This document shows positions 34,023-42,384 of a stretch of DNA of 64,000 nt, piece after piece. The position numbers were made by a program, and so were the translations under genes. How positions within the stretch are numbered: position 1 is the stretch's first letter; every line of letters begins with the position of its first letter. Origin of the DNA: Polaribacter sp. L3A8 (lineage in GTDB: Bacteria > Bacteroidota > Bacteroidia > Flavobacteriales > Flavobacteriaceae); assembly GCF_009796785.1 (NCBI RefSeq), contig NZ_CP047026.1, positions 1-64,000 on the forward strand, in the 5' to 3' direction. The notes below the pieces were generated by a model that was not told where the DNA came from, made no database searches, and worked only from the letters and a program-made list of their open reading frames with translations.

Positions 34023-35029
34023 TGATTGTTGAAAGAACTTTTTTACAGAAATTAAGCCTTTTTTTTAAAGGCTTAGCAATGGGCGCTGCAAATAAAGTGC
34101 CTGGAGTTTCTGGTGGAACTGTTTCTTTCGTTTTTGGTTTTTATGAAGAATTAATTTACTCATTTAGAAAGATAAATTTAAAAGCGTTTAAGTTGCTTCT
34201 AAATGGTCGGTTTAAAAGTTTTTATCAATATGTAAATGGTTCTTTTCTGCTCTTAATAATGGGCGGAAGCATCTTTAGTTACTTTAGTGTTTCTTTAGTG
34301 TTAGATTATTTCTTAGTAAACTTTGAACTCTATGTTTGGAGTTGGTTTTTTGGGATGATTTTGGGCTCTATTTACTATATAGGAAAAGACTTTGGCGATT
34401 GGAATTTTAAAAATATCCTGTCTTTAATTATTGGTGCTTCCATAGGTATAGGAATCAGTTTTTTAACACCTGCAACCGAAAATGACAACCTTTGGTTTGT
34501 ATTTATTTGTGGAATTATAGGGGTTTCTGGTATGACACTTCCCGGACTTTCGGGGTCTTTTATTTTAATTCTATTAGGTAATTATGTGTTGTTATTGGTA
34601 GATTCTGTAAACGTTTTATTTAATGTAATTACGAGTCTTTTGTCTGGCGATTTTAAAGTGTTGTCTGATCCGGTTAAAGTAAGGTATTTAAAAATAATTG
34701 GCGTTTTTACAGCAGGTTCTGCATTTGGTTTGGTTTCTATAAGTCATGTTTTAGGCTATGTTTTAAAACGCTGGCATCAAATAGTAAATGCAGTGATTAT
34801 AGGTTTTATAACAGGTTCTTTAGGGATTGTTTGGCCTTGGAAAAAAGCAATTTATTTGCAAGAAAAAGGAACGTACTTAATTGATAAAAAAGGAAATCAA
34901 ATTGTTGAAAATTATGAACGTTTTGTTCCTGATTTTTCAATTTCGCAAACTTGGTTTGCTCTATTTTTTATAGTAGTAGGTGTTTTGGTAATTTTAGTAA
35001 TAGATTTTTATGGACAAAAGAAAAAATAA
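34022..35029 (+). CDS. DUF368 undecaprenyl-phosphate transporter (second copy)
   Basis: The 335-residue paralogue has GLAMGAANKVPGVSGGTVSF and MTLPGLSGSFILILLGNY, the two half-helix motifs of the family. It has no C-terminal extension. It starts on the last base of the previous stop (TAATG) and itself overlaps aroE by 20 bases, so translation of all three genes is coupled. Two tandem copies may work as a heteromer or differ in regulation. Confidence 0.93.
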   Translation: MIVERTFLQKLSLFFKGLAMGAANKVPGVSGGTVSFVFGFYEELIYSFRKINLKAFKLLLNGRFKSFYQYVNGSFLLLIMGGSIFSYFSVSLVLDYFLVNFELYVWSWFFGMILGSIYYIGKDFGDWNFKNILSLIIGASIGIGISFLTPATENDNLWFVFICGIIGVSGMTLPGLSGSFILILLGNYVLLLVDSVNVLFNVITSLLSGDFKVLSDPVKVRYLKIIGVFTAGSAFGLVSISHVLGYVLKRWHQIVNAVIIGFITGSLGIVWPWKKAIYLQEKGTYLIDKKGNQIVENYERFVPDFSISQTWFALFFIVVGVLVILVIDFYGQKKK

Positions 35030-35768
35030 AGTTTTTGGGTTATTAGGAAAAGATATTGAATATTCTTTTTCTCGTGGTTATTTTACAGAAAAGTTTGAAA
35101 AATTAGGCTTAAAAAAACACAGCTATGTTAATTTTGATCTTCAGAAAATAGAAGAATTTCCTGGTGTTATTGAACAAGGTGGCGAAAAATTAGGTGGTAT
35201 AAATGTAACCATTCCTTATAAAGAGGCCGTAATGAAGTATTTAGATAAGCTAGATAAAACGGCAAAAGAAATTGGTGCCGTAAATACCATAAAATTTACC
35301 AAAAGAGGAAATTTAAAAGGGTATAATTCTGATGTTGTAGGTTTTGAAAAATCAATATTTCCGTTGATAACAAAAAAACATAAAAGAGCTTTAATATTAG
35401 GTACAGGTGGTGCTTCTAAAGCAATTGCTTACGCGTTAAAAAAGAATGATATTAAATTTAAATTTGTTTCTAGAAATCCGAAGGGTAAAAAAGAAATTTC
35501 TTACCAAGATGTAACGGAAGAGGTTATGGAAAAGTATCAAATAATTATCAACTCTACGCCAGTTGGTACTTCACCAAATACAGATAAATGTCCTGATATT
35601 CCGTATCAATTTATTACAGAAAATCACCTTTTATATGATTTAATTTACAATCCAGAAGTGACTACTTTTTTATCCAAAGGAAAAGAAAAAGGAGCGGTTA
35701 TAAAAAATGGGTATGAAATGTTGCAATTGCAAGCAGAAGAATCTTGGAGAATTTGGAATAAAGCTTAA
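35010..35768 (+). CDS. aroE: Shikimate dehydrogenase
   Basis: Reduces 3-dehydroshikimate with NADPH in aromatic amino-acid synthesis. The substrate side has GLLGKDIEYSFSRGYF and GINVTIPYKEAVMKYLD with the catalytic Lys. The NADP loop is LGTGGASKAIAYAL, and NSTPVGT and the late NGYEMLQLQAE are present. The first motif reads S-F-S where E. coli AroE has S-x-S. At 252 residues it is slightly short but complete. Confidence 0.95.
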   Translation: MDKRKNKVFGLLGKDIEYSFSRGYFTEKFEKLGLKKHSYVNFDLQKIEEFPGVIEQGGEKLGGINVTIPYKEAVMKYLDKLDKTAKEIGAVNTIKFTKRGNLKGYNSDVVGFEKSIFPLITKKHKRALILGTGGASKAIAYALKKNDIKFKFVSRNPKGKKEISYQDVTEEVMEKYQIIINSTPVGTSPNTDKCPDIPYQFITENHLLYDLIYNPEVTTFLSKGKEKGAVIKNGYEMLQLQAEESWRIWNKA

Positions 35769-35825
35769 TAAATAAGGTAAAAAATTACTTGTTTTTAGTT
35801 ATTGATAGCAAGTTAGTGCGTTAGG

Positions 35826-35915
35826 GATTGCATTGAAAATCCTTTTTATGAAGAATGAATAAAAAGATTGTAAAGTAAAGCCCGACCTGCAAGGGAACGC
35901 CAAAAAGTAAATTAT
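35826..35915 (+). repeat. Dispersed repeat fragment related to the carrier left arm
   Basis: Contains GGATTG, AATCCTTTTTAT, ATAAAAAGATT and AAAGCCCGACCTGCAAGGGAACGCC. In order and spacing this matches the complement of the outer part of 13387-13460 (TGATTG, ATCCTTTTT, AAAAAGATATAACGG, AAAGC). It is GC-richer than its surroundings. The rest of the 251-base gap before the DUF349 gene is featureless. Confidence 0.5.
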
Positions 35916-36019
35916 CTATATTATTTTAGTGGTTAGATAGTTTGTAGATTTAGTTAGATGTCAGTATCTTTATAGATATATAATAGTAGTATTATATTAA
36001 GACCTTAAACATTGTAGAT

Positions 36020-37909
36020 ATGTTAGAAAAGAATGAAGAAAACGTTGATAAAACGGAAAAGAAAGTAGTAGAAGTTGTGAGTGAAACTTTAAAAGTTGAA
36101 GCAGAAGAAGTTGTAGAGAAGTCTGATGATACTGTTGATGCTGTTGAAGAAATAGAGAATTCTATTGCTGTTGATGCAGAAAAAGATACAGCTAAAGATG
36201 ACGAATCTACCGTGGTAGATTACTCAAAATTATCTTTAGAGGATTTAGTTGCAGAACTTAAAAATACGCTTTCAGATAATCCTGTTCAAAAAATTAAAAA
36301 TCAAGTTGAGGGTATTAAAAGTGCTTTTAACCAAAAATTTGGAGCTTTATTAGCAGAAAAGAAAGCAGCCTTTTTAGAAGAAGGAGGTAATTCTATTGAT
36401 TTTCAATTTTCTAGTCCTATAAAAACTGATTATAACAACTTATTATCAGAATATAAAAAACAGCGTGATGCACATTATAATGATTTAGATAAGCAGTTAT
36501 CTTCTAATTTAGATAAGAGACTTTCTGTTATAGAGCAATTAAAAGATTTAATTGAAAATGCAGATACGGCAACGATGTACAAAAGTTTTAGAGAGTTGCA
36601 AGATACTTGGAGGACTATTGGACCTGTTTCTAAAAGCCATTACAATGATACTTGGAAAACATTTCATCATCATGTAGAACGTTTTTATGATTTATTACAC
36701 TTAAGTAATGATTTTAGAGATTTAGATTTTAAACATAATTTAGAAGAAAAATTAAAAATTATAGAAAAAGCAAATGCATTAGCAGAAGTTGCTGATATAA
36801 ATATTGCTTTTAAAGAATTACAAGACTTACACAAAATTTGGAAAGAAGATATTGGACCTGTTTCGCAAGAAATGAGAGAAGATATTTGGCAAAAATTTAG
36901 TGTTGCTACTAAAAAGATTCATGATAGAAGACATGATCATTTTAGAGAAATGCGCTCTAAATACCAAGAAATTATAGAAAAGAAATTAGTAGTTGTAGAA
37001 AAGTTGAATGCTTTTGATACTGCTAATAATAAAACACATAACGATTGGCAGAAAAGTATTAAAGATATAGAAGAATTAAGGCAAGAATATTTTAATGCAG
37101 GGAAACTTCCGTATTCTAAAAGTGAAGAAGTTTGGCAAAAATTTAAAGCAGCTACAAAGAAATTTAATAGCGCTAAGAATGTTTTTTACAAACACGAAAA
37201 AAATGATCAACAAGAGAATTTAAAGAAAAAGATGGAGTTGATAGAACTCGCAGAATCTTTAAAAGAAAGTGATGATTGGGAATCTTCTACAAACACTTTA
37301 AAGAAAATACAAGCAGATTGGAAAAAAATTGGTCATGTACCTCGTAAATTTTCTGATGATATTTGGAAACGTTTTAAAGCCGCTTGTAACCATTATTTTG
37401 ATAGATATCACGATCAAAAAAACTCTTTAAACAAAGAACAACAAGAGGTTGTAGACGCTAAAAAAGCATTTTTAGAAACTGTAAAAGAATTAACAGCGCC
37501 AACCAAGGATGAAATCTTCGAAATTATAAATAATTGGAGAAATTTAGGTGTTTTGCCAAGAAATGCAAGACATATAGATGGTAAATTTAATAAATTAATA
37601 GACAGAGCTCTTGGAGGTTTAGATTTAGATAAGAACGAAGTTGCTATGTTAAAATTTACACATGTTGTAGATAGTTTAGCAGCAGATAATGATGTTAGAA
37701 AATTAGATTCTGAACAAATGTTTGTTAGAAAGAAAATAGATGAAGTTGTAAAAGAGATTCAGCAATTAGAAAACAATTTAGGCTTCTTTTCTAACGCAAA
37801 AGCAGACAATCCTTTGGTGCTAAACGTAAGAAACAGAGTAGACGAATTTAAAGTAGATTTAGCGCTTTGGAAAGAGAAGTTAAGCTATATTAAGAGTTTA
37901 GATTACTAA
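36020..37909 (+). CDS. DUF349 repeat protein
   Basis: The 629-residue protein is very acidic in its first 75 residues (KNEENVDKTEKKV-type) and then carries five DUF349 modules of about 70 residues. Each has a W-x-x-I-G-P/H-V hinge (TWRTIGPVSKSHYNDTWKTF, IWKEDIGPVSQEM, DWKKIGHVPRKFSDDIWKRF in outline) and a closing aromatic helix. These are helical, probably coiled-coil, cytoplasmic proteins with no established role. It is a single-gene unit with its own terminator. Confidence 0.88.
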   Translation: MLEKNEENVDKTEKKVVEVVSETLKVEAEEVVEKSDDTVDAVEEIENSIAVDAEKDTAKDDESTVVDYSKLSLEDLVAELKNTLSDNPVQKIKNQVEGIKSAFNQKFGALLAEKKAAFLEEGGNSIDFQFSSPIKTDYNNLLSEYKKQRDAHYNDLDKQLSSNLDKRLSVIEQLKDLIENADTATMYKSFRELQDTWRTIGPVSKSHYNDTWKTFHHHVERFYDLLHLSNDFRDLDFKHNLEEKLKIIEKANALAEVADINIAFKELQDLHKIWKEDIGPVSQEMREDIWQKFSVATKKIHDRRHDHFREMRSKYQEIIEKKLVVVEKLNAFDTANNKTHNDWQKSIKDIEELRQEYFNAGKLPYSKSEEVWQKFKAATKKFNSAKNVFYKHEKNDQQENLKKKMELIELAESLKESDDWESSTNTLKKIQADWKKIGHVPRKFSDDIWKRFKAACNHYFDRYHDQKNSLNKEQQEVVDAKKAFLETVKELTAPTKDEIFEIINNWRNLGVLPRNARHIDGKFNKLIDRALGGLDLDKNEVAMLKFTHVVDSLAADNDVRKLDSEQMFVRKKIDEVVKEIQQLENNLGFFSNAKADNPLVLNVRNRVDEFKVDLALWKEKLSYIKSLDY

Positions 37910-37934
37910 TTGTTTAGACCTCTTTAAAAATATA

Positions 37935-37965
37935 AAACTCGAAGCTTTGGCTTCGAGTTTTTTTA
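37935..37965 (+). terminator. Terminator of the DUF349 gene
   Basis: AAACTCGAAGC pairs with GCTTCGAGTTT, followed by a T run. A near twin on the other side of the spacer (38079-38112) serves the convergent gene. Confidence 0.88.
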
Positions 37966-38078
37966 TGAGAACATTTTATTTATTATCACCAAATTATGTT
38001 TCTAAACAAGAATGGTTTTTTGCCTAGGTAGAAATAATAAAGGTTTAAATGAGGTCTTTTAATAATTAGCTATAAAAC

Positions 38079-38112
38079 AAAAAACTCGAAGCAATTAAGC
38101 TTCGAGTTTTTT
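38079..38112. terminator. Terminator of the coiled-coil/Nif3 operon
   Basis: AAAACTCGAAGC pairs with GCTTCGAGTTTT. A-rich on the left (the T run on the minus strand) and T-rich on the right. It uses the same stem sequence as the terminator 130 bases to the left. Confidence 0.85.
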
Positions 38113-38138
38113 AAAGATTTTATATGTAAAAGAAAAGA

Positions 38139-38912
38139 TTAAGAAAAGAATTTTTCCATTTTTAATTTTTCTTCTTCAGCTAAAGCAGCATCAACTAAAA
38201 TACGACCACTATGTTCGTCTATAGTTATTTTCTTTCTGTTAGCTATTTCTAATTGTACCTGAGGTGGAATTGTAAAGTAAGAACCTCCAGAAGCACCACG
38301 TTCTATAGCAACAACAGCTAAACCATTTTTAACTTTAGTTCTAATTCTAGTATATGCAGAAAATAAGTGAGTGTCTAAAGTTTGAGAAAATTCATTAGAT
38401 TTTTTTGCTAATAATTCTTCTTCTTTTTCAGTTTCTTTTAAGATAGCATCTAATTCCGCTTTTTTATGGCTTAAATGTTTTTCTTGTTTTGCTAATTTTT
38501 CTTTAGTAGCATCAATTACTGTATTTTTCTGAGCTATTTTTGCTTTGTATTCTATAATTCTTTTTTCAGCTAATTGAATTTCTAAATCTTGGTATTCAAT
38601 TTCTTTAGATAAAGAGTCAAATTCTCTGTTGTTTCTAACTTTCTTTTGCTGCTCATCATACTTTTTCATTAACCCATTAGACTCTTCAATAGCTAATTTT
38701 TTGTTGTTAATGTCAGTTTCTAAGTTTGCTGCATCTTGATTTAAGTTCGCAATACGCGTGTTTAATCCGGCAACTTCATCTTCTAAATCTTCAACTTCTA
38801 AAGGTAGTTCACCTCTAACGTTTCTAATTTCGTCAATTCTAGAGTCGATTAATTGTAAATCGTATAAAGCTCTTAATTTTTCTTCAACCGAAATTTCTTT
38901 CTTCTTTGCCAT
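38139..38912 (-). CDS. Zinc-ribbon family coiled-coil protein (DUF164-type) without cysteines
   Basis: The 257-residue protein is a long coiled coil (residues about 10-180), then the conserved tail YFTIPPQVQLEIANRKKITIDEHSGRILVD. In most homologues this tail holds a C4 zinc ribbon (CGGC... and CxxCGR). Here the whole protein has no cysteine: the expected positions read Ser-Tyr and Asp-Glu-His-Ser. The family belongs to the CT398/YacG-like group of unclear function. It starts 2 bases after the Nif3 gene stop and is co-transcribed with it. Confidence 0.88.
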   Translation of the reverse strand: MAKKKEISVEEKLRALYDLQLIDSRIDEIRNVRGELPLEVEDLEDEVAGLNTRIANLNQDAANLETDINNKKLAIEESNGLMKKYDEQQKKVRNNREFDSLSKEIEYQDLEIQLAEKRIIEYKAKIAQKNTVIDATKEKLAKQEKHLSHKKAELDAILKETEKEEELLAKKSNEFSQTLDTHLFSAYTRIRTKVKNGLAVVAIERGASGGSYFTIPPQVQLEIANRKKITIDEHSGRILVDAALAEEEKLKMEKFFS

Positions 38913-38914
38913 GG

Positions 38915-40009
38915 TTATATATAATATATAGGATTTGTACTTTTTTCTGATAAAATGACTGCAAAATTACTAAATTTTTTCGTAAGATAGTCTACCAAAA
39001 GGTTTTTTGTAAACTGTTCACTCTCATAATGCCCAATATCTGCTAAAAGAATACTATTTTCAGCTTTAAAAAACTCATGATATTTAAAATCTGCACTAAC
39101 ATATGCATCTGCACCAGCTCTTTTTGCATTAGAAATGGCAAAACTACCAGATCCGCCTAAAACAGCTACTTTTTTTATTTTTTTATTGATCATGTTAGAA
39201 TGACGCACACAATCGGTTTGCATTGTTTTCTTTAGATATAAGAGAAACGCTTTTTCATCCATTTCTTCGGGCAACTCACCAATCATTCCCATACCAATAT
39301 CCTGATAAACATTTTCTGTTGTAAGTAACTCGTAAGCAACTTCTTCATACTCATGATTCCTTTTTAAAACTTTTAAAATTGCAGCCTCATATTTGCTTTC
39401 AAAAACTACAGAAATTTGAGTTTCTTTTTCGGTATGATCTATGCCTCTTTCTCCTAAAGTCGGATTTGAGTTTTCGTTACCTTTATAGGTCGATGCTCCC
39501 AAAGTACTAAAAGAACAATTATCATAATTACCAAGACTTCCGGCACCTGCAGCAAAAAGAAGCTTTCTTAATTCTTCGGCATTTTTAGAAGGAACATAAG
39601 TAGTCAGTTTTTTTATGATCCCTTTTTTAGGAATTAAAATTTCTGTATTTTCTAAACCTAAAACTTCACACATTTTTGCAGAAACTCCGTTTTTAGAATT
39701 ATCTAAAGCAGTATGTGTTGCATAAATGGCAATGTCATTTTTTATCGCCTTTAAAACCACACGTTCTACATACGAGTTACCGTTTAGTTTTTTTAAACCA
39801 CCAAAAATAATAGGATGAAAGCTTACAATTAAATTACAATTTTTAGCAATTGCTTCATCTACCGTTTCCTCTAAAGTATCTAGAGTTACTAGAACTCCAG
39901 AAACCGTAGTATTGTAGTTGCCAACTAATAAACCAACATTATCAAAATCTTCAGCATAATTTAAAGGAGCTAATTCTTCTAAATAATTGGTGATATCTTT
40001 TATAATCAT
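38915..40009 (-). CDS. Nif3-like dinuclear metal-centre protein
   Basis: The 364-residue long form has the two Nif3 halves: ITNYLEELAPLNYAEDFDNVGLLVG and FHPIIFGGLKKLNG with metal ligands at the start, and the closing DIGHYESEQFTKNLL with the last His and Glu ligands. The inserted middle third (about 130-230) is the PII-like domain typical of the YqfO type. It is probably a GTP cyclohydrolase-fold hydrolase or metal chaperone; its function is unsettled. It leads the two-gene operon with the coiled-coil gene. Confidence 0.93.
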   Translation of the reverse strand: MIIKDITNYLEELAPLNYAEDFDNVGLLVGNYNTTVSGVLVTLDTLEETVDEAIAKNCNLIVSFHPIIFGGLKKLNGNSYVERVVLKAIKNDIAIYATHTALDNSKNGVSAKMCEVLGLENTEILIPKKGIIKKLTTYVPSKNAEELRKLLFAAGAGSLGNYDNCSFSTLGASTYKGNENSNPTLGERGIDHTEKETQISVVFESKYEAAILKVLKRNHEYEEVAYELLTTENVYQDIGMGMIGELPEEMDEKAFLLYLKKTMQTDCVRHSNMINKKIKKVAVLGGSGSFAISNAKRAGADAYVSADFKYHEFFKAENSILLADIGHYESEQFTKNLLVDYLTKKFSNFAVILSEKSTNPIYYI

Positions 40010-40180
40010 AAATTAAAATTGTATCGAAAACCAAAGTTAACATTTTCCGTTCATCAATCCATAAAAATGCGTTGCTTTTTAGATACTAATTATACTTATT
40101 TTTAGATATAACTAAGTATAATGAAATTTATGTTATTCAGTTTTGCTTCAAAAAAATACTAACTCGTAAAAAATCAACAA

Positions 40181-40275
40181 CCTCGACCCAAGGGTACGAG
40201 GTATGCTTCCGAAACATGTTTTTTCATTTCGAGGCAAGCCTCGGGGGAATTAAACCCTTGGCTATCGCCCTGCGA
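40181..40275. repeat. GC-rich nested inverted repeats in a 349-base spacer
   Basis: Three pairings are visible: CCTCG/CGAGG (40181-40201), CGAGGC/GCCTCG (40230-40243) and CCAAGGGT/ACCCTTGG (40188-40195 with 40254-40261). The block is much richer in GC than the flanking DNA. It looks like a dispersed palindromic element. The rest of the 40010-40358 spacer holds nothing recognisable. Confidence 0.5.
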
Positions 40276-40358
40276 TTAAAGATTAATAAAAAAGGTGAAT
40301 CATTTAAATTTGTATCTTTTTCTTTTTTAACACGTATAACCTGACTATTTTCGTATCA

Positions 40359-41372
40359 ATGAAATTTCTACGTTTTTTATTATTTCCATTTACCATCATT
40401 TATGATGTGGTAACGAGTGTTCGTAATTTCTTTTTCGAAATTGGCATTTTTAAGCAAACCTCGTTTAAGATACCTGTAATTGTTGTTGGTAACCTAAGTG
40501 TTGGCGGAACAGGTAAGACTCCACAAATAGAATACTTAATTCGCTTACTTAAAGACCATTTTAAGACAGCTGTTTTAAGCAGAGGGTACAAACGTAAGAC
40601 GGAAGGTTATGTGTTGTTAAATGACTCGCATTCTGCGGAAGATGTTGGTGATGAACCTTTACAGTACTTTAAAAAGTTTTCTAAGATTGATGTTGCTGTA
40701 GATGCAAATAGAGTTGCAGGAATTTCTAAATTAATTAAAGAGAATTCACCGGAAGTAATTTTATTAGATGATGCCTATCAACATAGAAAAGTAAAAGGCA
40801 GTTTTTATATTTTATTGACAAAATATGATGATTTATTTACCGATGATTTTTTATTACCTACAGGAAATCTAAGAGAAAGTAGGCGAGGAGCAAAAAGAGC
40901 AGATATAATTTTGGTAACTAAATGTCCAATAAGTTTAGATAAAATTTCTAAAAATAAAATTGAAAATAAATTAAAAAAGTATCATAAAAAGGTCTTTTTC
41001 ACCACTATTTCTTATGATGATAAAATTTCAGGAAACTCAGACGTTTTAATGGATGACTTAAAAGACTATGAAGTTTTATTAATTACAGGAATTGCAAACC
41101 CAACACCACTTTTATCTTTTTTAGATGAAAATAATGTAAAATTTAAACATTTAAAATTTCCAGATCATCATCATTTTACAGATAAAGAAATAGCAATAAT
41201 TAAAGGTAAATATGTTGATTTAGAGTCTTCTAATAAGTTAATCTTAACAACAGAAAAAGATTATGTTCGTTTAGAAAGTAGACTAGAAGAACTCTCTTTT
41301 TTAGGAATTCAAACCTCTTTTTTAGAGGAACAAGAAACGTTTAATGCTATTATTAAAAAGCATATAAAATAA
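40359..41372 (+). CDS. lpxK: Tetraacyldisaccharide 4'-kinase
   Basis: Phosphorylates the 4' position of the lipid A precursor at the inner membrane. A hydrophobic/basic N-terminus (FLRFLLFPFTIIYDVVTS) is followed by the P-loop VGNLSVGGTGKTP. Further signatures are LSRGYKRKTEGYVLL and the DDAYQHRKV catalytic segment. At 337 residues it is a normal length. It is a single-gene unit with its own terminator. Confidence 0.96.
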   Translation: MKFLRFLLFPFTIIYDVVTSVRNFFFEIGIFKQTSFKIPVIVVGNLSVGGTGKTPQIEYLIRLLKDHFKTAVLSRGYKRKTEGYVLLNDSHSAEDVGDEPLQYFKKFSKIDVAVDANRVAGISKLIKENSPEVILLDDAYQHRKVKGSFYILLTKYDDLFTDDFLLPTGNLRESRRGAKRADIILVTKCPISLDKISKNKIENKLKKYHKKVFFTTISYDDKISGNSDVLMDDLKDYEVLLITGIANPTPLLSFLDENNVKFKHLKFPDHHHFTDKEIAIIKGKYVDLESSNKLILTTEKDYVRLESRLEELSFLGIQTSFLEEQETFNAIIKKHIK

Positions 41373-41407
41373 AACCAGCGCTGTTAGGGCGCTGGCTTCT
41401 TTTTTTG
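41373..41407 (+). terminator. Terminator of lpxK
   Basis: CCAGCGC pairs with GCGCTGG around a 7-base loop, then CTTC and a T run. Confidence 0.85.
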
Positions 41408-41504
41408 ATTTTTGTTAGAAGTATCTGTTAAGACCCCTTCATTATATAAGACCCTTCTTTTTATTAAAAGTCACTTTATAATTATCTAACACTAATCTTA
41501 TCTT

Positions 41505-42221
41505 TTACATTACCATAGAATGAAATACATTCTGTACATCATCATCTTCTTCTAACTTTTCTAGAAGTTTTTCTACATCTGCCTGTTGCTCTTCATTTAA
41601 TTTAGTTGTAGTTGTTGGAATTCTTTCGAACCCAGAAGATAAAATTTCTGTACTATTTTCTTCAAAGTAAGTTTGTATTGCTCCAAATTGCTCAAAAGGA
41701 GCATAAATGATAATTCCTTCTTCGTCATCAAAAACTTCTTCAACTTCAAAATCGATAAGTTCTAATTCTAAATCTTCTAAATCGATGTCAATATCTTCCT
41801 TTTTAAGGGTAAAAGTACAAACATGATCAAACATAAAAATAACGGAACCAGAAGTACCTAAATTTCCATCACACTTATTAAAAGCAGATCTTACATTGGC
41901 TACTGTTCTGTTGTTATTATCTGTTGCAGTTTCTATAACAAGCGCTATTCCGTGAGGTGCATACCCTTCAAAAAGAACTTCTTTATAATTTGCAGTATCT
42001 TTATCTGTTGCCTTTTTTATAGCTCTTTCTACATTGTCTTTAGGCATGTTTGCAGCTTTTGCATTTTGCATAACTGCCCTTAACCTAGAATTAGAATCAG
42101 GATTTGGACCACCATCTTTAATAGCCATTACAATGTCTTTACCAATTCTGGTGAAAGTTTTTGCCATTGCTGACCATCGTTTCATTTTACGCCCTTTTCT
42201 AAGTTCGAATGCTCTACCCAT
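41505..42221 (-). CDS. YebC/PmpR family (TACO1-like) protein
   Basis: The opening MGRAFELRKGRKMKRWSAMAKTFTRIGKDI and the segment ADNMPKDNVERAIKKA-type (here AANMPKDNVERAIKKATD) are characteristic. At 238 residues it is full length. The family was named for transcriptional control, and members are now linked to translation of proline-rich stretches. The start at the WSAMAK-containing N-terminus is supported by the family. It is divergent from the repeat-rich T9SS gene. Confidence 0.95.
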   Translation of the reverse strand: MGRAFELRKGRKMKRWSAMAKTFTRIGKDIVMAIKDGGPNPDSNSRLRAVMQNAKAANMPKDNVERAIKKATDKDTANYKEVLFEGYAPHGIALVIETATDNNNRTVANVRSAFNKCDGNLGTSGSVIFMFDHVCTFTLKKEDIDIDLEDLELELIDFEVEEVFDDEEGIIIYAPFEQFGAIQTYFEENSTEILSSGFERIPTTTTKLNEEQQADVEKLLEKLEEDDDVQNVFHSMVM

Positions 42222-42304
42222 TTCTAATGATTGTTTTTAAAATATGTATAAATACAAATGTAAAAATTAGCAAGTTGTTTCACAATTTTTTAGCCAAGGA
42301 ATTT

Positions 42305-42336
42305 AAAAAATATACCTATTACTAGGTATATTTTTT
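42305..42336. promoter_or_regulatory. Perfect 14-base palindrome between divergent genes, candidate operator
   Basis: AAAAAATATACCTA, loop TTAC, TAGGTATATTTTTT. It resembles a terminator but lies in a divergent spacer, 14 bases upstream of a TAATTTTG -7 element (42351-42358). An operator for the T9SS gene, or a roadblock between the two promoters, is therefore more likely. Confidence 0.45.
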
Positions 42337-42384
42337 TAAACTAGTTTTTTTAATTTTGATGTTAAACCTTAAAAACACTACAAT

